Source: Clostridia bacterium (GTDB taxonomy: Bacteria; Bacillota; Clostridia; Oscillospirales; CAG-272). Taken from it: a stretch of DNA of 12,010 bases. Position 1 is the first letter of the stretch. Each line of letters starts with the position of its first letter. The notes beneath the pieces are model-generated. The model was not told the DNA's origin and ran no database searches. It saw nothing but the letters and a program-made list of their open reading frames with translations. A program made the position numbers and the translations under genes. The stretch covers positions 1 to 12,010 of the forward strand of contig JAFYBI010000063.1 of assembly GCA_017540285.1 (NCBI GenBank), read 5' to 3'. Positions 6,822-12,010 of this stretch are shown here, one piece after another.

Positions 6822-8032
6822 AGCGGGCCGTCATCGTCGGCGCGGGAAACATCGGCCGCGGCTTCATCGGGCAGCTCTTCTCGGAGGCGGGATGGGAGGT
6901 CTGCTATCTCGACGTCGTCTCCGCCGTTGTGGACGCGCTGAACGGGGCGGGGGCCTATCCCCTCGAGATCGTCTCGAACCGCGGATGCGAGCGCAGAACG
7001 ATCGCGCCGGTCTCGGCGGTCAACGGAAACGATCGCGGGGCGGCGGCAAGAGCGACGGCGGACGCGGACGTCTGCGTGACCTGCGTCGGCGCGAAGGCGA
7101 TCCCGTACATCATCCCGAATTTCGCAGCCGGCGTGAAGCTGCGGCATGCCGAAGGCCGCGGACCGCTCAATCTCCTGATCTGCGAGAACCTCATGGACGC
7201 GGACCGGTACATCGATTCGCTTCTTTCGGACGTCCTCACTCCTGCGGAGCGCGCGGACGTCGGGCTCGTCGAGACCTCGGTCGGGCGCATGGTGCCGCTG
7301 CCGGACAAGTCGCTCCTCGAAAAGGAACCGCTGCTCGTGCGGGCGGAGCGGTACGGCGTGCTCCCGTTCGACGCCGACGCGTGGAAGGGACCGCTCCCCG
7401 ACGTGCCGGGACTCGTTCCGATCTCGCCCTTCCGGTTCGTCATCGAGCGCAAGCTGTATCTGCACAACATGGGGCATGCCCTCTGCGCCTACCTCGGCAC
7501 GCTCGCCGGGCACGCGCTCATCGCGGACGCCGTCGCCGATCCCCCGATCCGGCTGGCGGTGCGGGAGGCTATGACCATGTCCGCCCGCGCGCTCGCAAAG
7601 CGGTACGGAAAGGACCTCGACGCCCTCCTAGCCCATGCGGAAGACCTGATCCGGCGGTTCGGCAACCGTGCGCTCGGCGACACCGCGGCGAGAGTCGGGG
7701 CCGACATCCCGCGCAAGCTGGCGAAATCGGACCGGCTGACCGGCGCGGCATTGACGGCTGAGGAGGCCGGGATCCGTCCGGTGTGGTTCTCCCTCGGCGC
7801 GGCGGCGGCTCTCGCGGTGCGCGCGCAAAGCGGCGATCCCGGGGACGGCATGCCGACCGATCCGGCGGAGGCGTTCGGCGCGCTCACCGGGGTGGGGGAC
7901 GGGCCGTATCGGGACGACGCGCTCGCGTTTTATGCGATCCTCACGGAAGAGGCGCCGTTCGCGGACCGGATGAAGAAGGTCTTCGCCCTCGCCGACGACA
8001 TCCTCACCGATGCGTGCGGGGAGATCCTGTGA
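6818..8032 (+). CDS. mtlD: Mannitol-1-phosphate 5-dehydrogenase-like enzyme
   Basis: This 404-residue protein belongs to the mannitol dehydrogenase superfamily, in its MtlD branch, which interconverts mannitol 1-phosphate and fructose 6-phosphate with NAD. The N-terminal Rossmann motif is VGAGNIGRGFIG (7-18), a close match to classical MtlD. The catalytic region carries VGRMVP (155-160) and the family signature E210-R-K212-x4-N217-x2-H220. Further C-terminal family blocks are RRFGNRALGDT, RVGADIPRKL and SDRLTGA. E. coli MtlD is slightly shorter (382 residues). The ATG at 6818-6820 overlaps the kinase stop as ATGA and has GGGGAGG (6804-6810) 7 nt upstream; the frame is open further upstream, but that stretch lies inside the kinase gene. 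A relative acting on another hexitol or uronate phosphate cannot be excluded. No mannitol phosphotransferase gene is nearby. Confidence 0.88.
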   Translation: MKRAVIVGAGNIGRGFIGQLFSEAGWEVCYLDVVSAVVDALNGAGAYPLEIVSNRGCERRTIAPVSAVNGNDRGAAARATADADVCVTCVGAKAIPYIIPNFAAGVKLRHAEGRGPLNLLICENLMDADRYIDSLLSDVLTPAERADVGLVETSVGRMVPLPDKSLLEKEPLLVRAERYGVLPFDADAWKGPLPDVPGLVPISPFRFVIERKLYLHNMGHALCAYLGTLAGHALIADAVADPPIRLAVREAMTMSARALAKRYGKDLDALLAHAEDLIRRFGNRALGDTAARVGADIPRKLAKSDRLTGAALTAEEAGIRPVWFSLGAAAALAVRAQSGDPGDGMPTDPAEAFGALTGVGDGPYRDDALAFYAILTEEAPFADRMKKVFALADDILTDACGEIL

Positions 8033-8046
8033 CGGCGGAATATCAC

Positions 8047-8087
8047 AAAGAAGGGACTGCTCCTGGGAGGGCAATCCCTTCTTTTTC
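8047..8087 (+). terminator. Terminator of the polyol-type operon, between convergent genes
   Basis: AAAGAAGGGA (8047-8056) pairs perfectly with TCCCTTCTTT (8075-8084), and the T-run at 8082-8086 follows on the plus strand. The 18-nt loop can form further pairs (TGC with GCA, CTCC with GGAG). It lies 14 nt after the dehydrogenase stop. On the opposite strand the tail has few Ts, so it would stop the converging minus-strand transcript less well. The rest of the 129-nt gap up to 8161 shows nothing further. Confidence 0.85.
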
Positions 8088-8161
8088 TATCAACAAAACC
8101 GACGGAACAAGGAGGCGGGACAGATTCGGGATGGTCTCTTCCGGCTTGCCGGGCGAGGCGG

Positions 8162-8923
8162 TCACTTCCGATTTTCCCGCAGAAACGCGAGCGATTCTTC
8201 CGCGACCTTCGCACCGTCCTCCGGGCCGAAGCCGTGACCCGCGCCTTCGACGGTGACGAGGCGCGCCGCGGGGAAGGTCTTCGCCGCCCGCTCGGAGTAC
8301 GCGATCGGCACGAGGGTGTCCGCCGTCCCGTGGAAGAGCAGGACGGGGCCGGGATATTCCCGGATCACGTCGTAGATGTCGAAGGAGAGGGCGTCCCGGT
8401 GGTAGACGGCGCCAAGGGGCATCCCCATGACCTCCATACGCTCGGGGATGTTTGCCGGGTCCGGCACGCGCCGCCTCGTGTCGTCCTGCAGGACGTAGGC
8501 AGGGAAGAGCGCGATGAGTCCGCGGACGACATCGGGCCGTTTTCCCGCGGCATACGAGCAGACGAACCCGCCCTGGCTCGCGCCGAAGAGGAAGAGATTG
8601 TCCCCGTCGATCCCGGGCATCGCGCGGAGCCCGTCCATCACGGTGAAGAGGTCGTCGGCCTCCGTGAGGACGGACATCTCGTCGGAATGCCCGTCGCTCC
8701 GGCTGCCCCATCCGCCGCCCGCAAAGTCGAAGGCGTACGCCGCGAAGCCGTTTTCCGCGAAGTATTGCGCGAAGCCCATGTTGTGCGTGTGATTTCCGCC
8801 GTAGCCGTGGCAGAGGATCACCGCCGGATGCAGACCGCCGTCAGCGGGCGTCACCAGCTCGCCGAAGAGGCGTTTGCCGTCCCGCGTGAAGACGAGTTCC
8901 CGGGTGTCGGTCAGGTTCTCCAT
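8162..8923 (-). CDS. Alpha/beta hydrolase (serine esterase/acylhydrolase type)
   Basis: The 253-residue protein has a complete alpha/beta-hydrolase catalytic set: the oxyanion region HGYGGN (39-44), the nucleophile elbow G114-A-S116-Q-G-G, an acid at D202 (HGTADTLVP) and histidine H230 (GAGHGFG). Overall it resembles cytoplasmic prolyl-oligopeptidase/dienelactone-type esterases of Firmicutes, which hydrolyse esters or acyl groups. There is no signal peptide or membrane segment. The ATG at 8923 has GGAGG (8930-8934) 6 nt upstream. The frame is open much further upstream, but that region is the coding sequence of the beta-helix gene in another frame. The two genes overlap by 13 nt (8911-8923), so they are translated from one message. 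Next to a likely glycosidase, a role in removing acetyl or feruloyl groups from oligosaccharides is plausible; the substrate is inferred only. Confidence 0.9.
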   Translation of the reverse strand: MENLTDTRELVFTRDGKRLFGELVTPADGGLHPAVILCHGYGGNHTHNMGFAQYFAENGFAAYAFDFAGGGWGSRSDGHSDEMSVLTEADDLFTVMDGLRAMPGIDGDNLFLFGASQGGFVCSYAAGKRPDVVRGLIALFPAYVLQDDTRRRVPDPANIPERMEVMGMPLGAVYHRDALSFDIYDVIREYPGPVLLFHGTADTLVPIAYSERAAKTFPAARLVTVEGAGHGFGPEDGAKVAEESLAFLRENRK

Positions 8924-10950
8924 GGCTCTCCTCCGTTTTTTCCCGTCCGCGGTCCGACGTCCGAGGTGTCGATCGGCGTGAAGCCGAGAGTGGGCGCCGG
9001 GGACTCCGGCTTCAGGGTAAAGTTGTGGTTGTAGGGATCCTCGAAGAGCGGGTCGGCGGAGATCGATTCGTACTCCATGCCCGCCGCCTGGAAGTCCGCG
9101 AGGGTCAGCTGCTCGTCGCCGAACCGGCGCAGCACCTCTTCGTCCCGTTCGCGCGTGCAGTCCGTGAGGATGTTGCGCTTGGCCGAGACGGTGTGCCCGG
9201 CGATCTGCTCCCGGCTGATCTCGTAGAGCGGGACGCGGTCGGCGAAGAGGATGTTGTTCTCGAAGAGGATCGAGAGGTGGGGCTCGGTGCGGCTGACGCG
9301 GATCTCCTGCTGACCGGCGAAGGCGAAGACGTTGTTGCGCACGGTGTTCATCGAGCCGTAGTGCTGATGATAGGAGTTGTCGGAGCACTCGTAGCAGATG
9401 TTGTTCTCGAGCGTAATGAAGGACGAGCCCTCGTCGGTGTAGAGCGCCCAGCCGCCGTAGTTCTTCGATTTCACGTGGTGGATCACGTTCCCCGAGACGA
9501 CCGTCCCGGGCTGCGCGCCGAGGAGATAGACGCCGCCCATGTCGGACAGCATGCCGTCGCCGAGGTGATGGATGTGGTTCTTTTCGATCCGGTTGTCCCG
9601 CGAGATGCTCGGGGCGTATCCCCAGACCCATCCGGCGGAGATCCCGGTGTAATAGAGGTATCCGATCTCGTTGTGCGAGACGCTGTTCTCATAGGTGTGG
9701 ATGAGCAGCACGCCGCACGCCGCGAAGTACCGCCGCCCGCAGGAGAGGATCGTGCAGTCCTCGACCGCGTTGCCGTACGTGTGCGTTGCTTCCGGGGAGC
9801 CCGCCGCGCCGCCGATGATCTTGACGCCGCCCGCGCCGCCGTCCCGCATGAGGGTGCGGAGGATGCGGATGCCGTGGCAGCCCGTGCCGATGACGAAGCC
9901 GTGGACGCCGTAGTTCTCGAGCGCGCAGTCCTCGACCGAGCAGTTGGCCGCGTACCGGAACGACACCGATCCGTCGGCCTGCGCGACTGCCTGCGCGTCG
10001 GAGGCGAACTTCACGGGCTCTCCCTCGCCGGACGCGCCGTGCCCGACGGAGCCGTATTCGCCGCGGGTCACGCCCATTCTGAGGCTGCGGAAGCGGATGT
10101 TCTTCACGGGATCCTCCGCCGTCCCTTCGATCTCGAAGAGCTTCGCGATCCGCGGGATGAACGCCTCGATCGTCTCGGGCGTGATCGACTCGTCGCGCGG
10201 GACGTAGTAGATCCGCCCGCCGTCCGCGTACCACTCGTCGGGATGCCCGAAGGTCTCCGCCACGTTTTCGAGGCAGTATTCGAGCCCGGACGCCGTGCCC
10301 TTGCCGCCGTCGATGTTGAAGCGCGAGGGGTAGAGGAAGGTCACGCGGCGCGTTTCGGGATCGTAGCGCTCGATCGGGGTGTGCTCGTCGATCCAGTAGT
10401 GGCAGAAGCTGATCTGCACGCGGCCGATGTTCCGGAAGTCCCGGATGTCCCCTTCCCGCGCGATGAACCACTTCGAGGAGGAGAAGAGCTGGCCTTCGTG
10501 GTTCTCGACGTCCTCGGGATAGAGCCAGCCCTCCTCGGGATAGCGGGTGAGCTTCGCGCGCGTGCCGTTCACGTAGAAGTCGGTGAAGTCCGCCTCGCCG
10601 GGCAGGGGAGCGGAGAGGCATTTCGCGCCGTTGTAGGTGTCCCACGCCCAGCCATCGACCTTCACGCCGCCGATGACGCGCACGTCCGCGCCTGGCTCCG
10701 GCTCCACGGTGACGCGCGTCACGGACGGGCCGATCTTCACGGTGCGGGGGAGCGTGTGGATGCCGGCCAGGAGCCGCACGGTGATCGGCTGTCCGACGCC
10801 CGTGCGCCGCAGTCCGGCGATCATCGAAAAGGCCGCTTCGAGGGAGGGGAGGGGTGCGCCGGCGGACGACGGGGTCCGTTCCGTGCCGCTCAGAGCGTTT
10901 CCGCCGTTCGGGGAGACAAAGAGCGTGGTGATTTCGTTGTAAGCGATCAT
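8911..10950 (-). CDS. Right-handed parallel beta-helix protein, putative glycoside hydrolase
   Basis: The 679-residue protein opens with FVSPNGGNALSGTERTP, a motif typical of beta-helix enzymes acting on polysaccharides. A beta-sandwich-like region follows (about 85-280), then a long run of beta-helix coils (about 283-600) rich in short N-x-I/V turns, such as NRIEKNHIHHLGDG, GNVIHHV, ENNICYECS, RNNVFAF and ENNILFAD. Candidate catalytic residues in the helix are D470 (SDMGGVYLLG) and D507-E508 (YTDEGSS). The architecture recalls GH141 and GH120, but I cannot decide the family. There is no signal peptide, so it should be intracellular, unlike secreted pectate lyases. The ATG at 10950 has a clear AGGAGG (10955-10960). 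That site begins only a few nt beyond the T-run of a strong terminator. It overlaps the downstream esterase-like gene by 13 nt. Confidence 0.82.
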   Translation of the reverse strand: MIAYNEITTLFVSPNGGNALSGTERTPSSAGAPLPSLEAAFSMIAGLRRTGVGQPITVRLLAGIHTLPRTVKIGPSVTRVTVEPEPGADVRVIGGVKVDGWAWDTYNGAKCLSAPLPGEADFTDFYVNGTRAKLTRYPEEGWLYPEDVENHEGQLFSSSKWFIAREGDIRDFRNIGRVQISFCHYWIDEHTPIERYDPETRRVTFLYPSRFNIDGGKGTASGLEYCLENVAETFGHPDEWYADGGRIYYVPRDESITPETIEAFIPRIAKLFEIEGTAEDPVKNIRFRSLRMGVTRGEYGSVGHGASGEGEPVKFASDAQAVAQADGSVSFRYAANCSVEDCALENYGVHGFVIGTGCHGIRILRTLMRDGGAGGVKIIGGAAGSPEATHTYGNAVEDCTILSCGRRYFAACGVLLIHTYENSVSHNEIGYLYYTGISAGWVWGYAPSISRDNRIEKNHIHHLGDGMLSDMGGVYLLGAQPGTVVSGNVIHHVKSKNYGGWALYTDEGSSFITLENNICYECSDNSYHQHYGSMNTVRNNVFAFAGQQEIRVSRTEPHLSILFENNILFADRVPLYEISREQIAGHTVSAKRNILTDCTRERDEEVLRRFGDEQLTLADFQAAGMEYESISADPLFEDPYNHNFTLKPESPAPTLGFTPIDTSDVGPRTGKNGGEPWRT

Positions 10951-10964
10951 GATGTCCTCCTGAG

Positions 10965-10994
10965 AAAAAGGGGACGGGAATTGCTCCCGTCCCC
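10965..10994 (-). terminator. Perfect 10-bp hairpin terminator between the foldase and beta-helix genes
   Basis: On the minus strand GGGGACGGGA (10994-10985) and TCCCGTCCCC (10979-10970) pair without mismatch around the loop GCAAT, followed directly by TTTTT (10969-10965). It begins 10 nt after the foldase stop (11005-11007). It ends 4 nt before the AGGAGG of the next gene, leaving no room for a promoter between the two. Confidence 0.88.
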
Positions 10995-11004
10995 GGTTGA
11001 TCCG

Positions 11005-12010
11005 TCAGCCGTTGATCTGTGCGTAAACGGCGGAATTGTACGTGATCCCGTCGGTATAAGACTTGACCATCTCGTCGTAATCCGCGTTCTTCAGGGCGGA
11101 TTCCACGGCGTTCTGCCAGGCAGCCTTGTCCCCTTCGCCGACGTAGTACATCAGGTGCCAGCCGGTGGACGCGGCTTCGATCAGACCGTGATCGCCGGGC
11201 TTGCGGCTCTCGTCGAAGAGCCAGTCGTTGAACTCGGTGACCATGTCGCCGTACGCGACGTTCTCATAGAGACCGCCGTTCTCGACGGAACCCGGATCCT
11301 CGGAATACACGGGGACCATCTCGATGAACTTCTCTTCGGTGAAGCCTGCCGCTTCCCATTCGGCATAGGCGGCGTCGGCGGCGGAGGAGTCCTCGTGGTT
11401 GTCGTGCTGGAAGAGGATGTGGCGGATGTCGCGGGTCTTCTGCTCGTCGCGGTACGGTTCCTTGGTGAGGAGGTAGACCGTGTAGGTCGTCGCGCCTTCT
11501 TCGCCGTCGATCTTGCTCTCGCCGGCCTTCGCGGAGAACGCCCAGTCGGAGACCGAGGGGATCGAGGAGGCGAGGACGTGGCGGTGGTAAGCGTTTGCCA
11601 CGGCCGCTTCGACGGAGTCCTCGGTGGTGCCTTCCTTCGCGGCGAGCGCGCGGAGCGCATCCTCAAATGCGGACGCCGTAGTCGCGGCGGCGAGGGTCTC
11701 GGCGGCCTCGTACGCCTTCGCGGAGTTCTCGGCGGAGGTGGAGGTCGGGTTCTCGTTCTCGTCGTATTCCGCGAAGTCCGTGGCATAGAGCGTGTAGGAA
11801 TAGTAGTCCACGCCCTCGAAGGTCGACGCGTTCTCGCTGTAATACGCCTCGATCTCGTCGTCGGTGTAGGAGAGGGAGTCCATGTAGGTGTTGTAGTACT
11901 TCTGGGCGAGGGCGTTGAGCTCCATGCACTTCTTCACGTCGCCGACGCTCACCGGATTGGACATCGTCATGAGCAGGTAGGTTTTCGTGTTGTAGCCGTA
12001 GGCCTTGGCA
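11005..12010 (-). CDS. Parvulin-type peptidyl-prolyl isomerase / foldase, N-terminus cut by window edge
   Basis: The frame is open to the right edge, so the visible 335 residues are the C-terminal part of a longer protein; the internal ATG at 11970 is not taken as the start. Such proteins help exported proteins fold outside the membrane (PrsA/SurA type), usually anchored by an N-terminal segment not visible here. A canonical PPIC domain is present near the end: DIRHILF, then YSEDPGSVENGGLYENV, a FNDWLFDESRKPGDHG block and GWHLMYYVGE. Before it, a stretch with SDWAFSAKAGES and TTYTVYLLTKEP looks like the second half of a degenerate first PPIC domain. The composition is acidic and rich in alanine, typical of clostridial extracytoplasmic isomerases. 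The gene ends 10 nt before a strong terminator. Confidence 0.86.
   Translation of the reverse strand, partial: AKAYGYNTKTYLLMTMSNPVSVGDVKKCMELNALAQKYYNTYMDSLSYTDDEIEAYYSENASTFEGVDYYSYTLYATDFAEYDENENPTSTSAENSAKAYEAAETLAAATTASAFEDALRALAAKEGTTEDSVEAAVANAYHRHVLASSIPSVSDWAFSAKAGESKIDGEEGATTYTVYLLTKEPYRDEQKTRDIRHILFQHDNHEDSSAADAAYAEWEAAGFTEEKFIEMVPVYSEDPGSVENGGLYENVAYGDMVTEFNDWLFDESRKPGDHGLIEAASTGWHLMYYVGEGDKAAWQNAVESALKNADYDEMVKSYTDGITYNSAVYAQING

Noticed and set aside
1..12010. Mobile elements, CRISPR array, tRNA/rRNA genes or riboswitches
   Set aside because: No regularly spaced repeats, terminal inverted repeats, transposase motifs, cloverleaf or known riboswitch cores were seen. The gaps between genes are all under 200 nt and are mostly accounted for by promoters and terminators.

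Overview
The window looks like chromosomal DNA from a GC-rich, low-mobility Firmicute, most likely an uncultured gut-type Clostridia. The grounds are the DUF512 radical-SAM gene followed by der, a secreted protein with S-layer-homology (SLH) repeats, a lipoprotein-type ABC solute-binding protein, strong AGGAGG-type ribosome-binding sites and sigma-A-like promoters. This placement is inferred from gene content and composition; there is no rRNA or tRNA to anchor it. I see no insertion sequence, integrase, CRISPR array or tRNA.

Layout. Positions 1-2395 (minus strand) hold a housekeeping unit: a promoter with two -10 boxes, a PDZ/radical-SAM/DUF512 protein, then the ribosome-assembly GTPase Der, cut by the left edge. 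Positions 2440-4148 (minus) hold a second unit: a promoter, a small ArsC/Spx-like thioredoxin-fold protein in which the usual cysteine is serine, then a secreted SLH plus VanY-type (M15) D,D-carboxypeptidase, ended by a hairpin terminator. Positions 4209-8087 (plus) form a tight three-gene operon: a solute-binding lipoprotein, a PfkB-family sugar kinase 2 nt downstream, and a mannitol-1-phosphate 5-dehydrogenase-like enzyme overlapping it by 4 nt. It has a near-consensus promoter and a strong terminator. Positions 8162-12010 (minus) hold, in transcription order, a secreted-type parvulin foldase (cut by the right edge), a perfect 10-bp terminator hairpin, a right-handed beta-helix protein resembling glycoside hydrolases, and an alpha/beta hydrolase that overlaps it by 13 nt.

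How the genes may work together. The plus-strand operon reads as capture of a sugar or sugar alcohol, ATP-dependent phosphorylation, and NAD-dependent oxidation of a hexitol phosphate, which would be a phosphotransferase-independent polyol route. No ABC permease is present, so import must be encoded elsewhere. The beta-helix protein and the hydrolase both lack export signals and could trim and deacylate imported oligosaccharides in the cytoplasm. These pathway readings are inference.

The points most worth a second look are the terminator set directly against the ribosome-binding site of the beta-helix gene, the Cys-to-Ser change in the ArsC-like protein, and the kinase/hexitol-phosphate dehydrogenase pairing. 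The rest is ordinary, well-packed chromosome.
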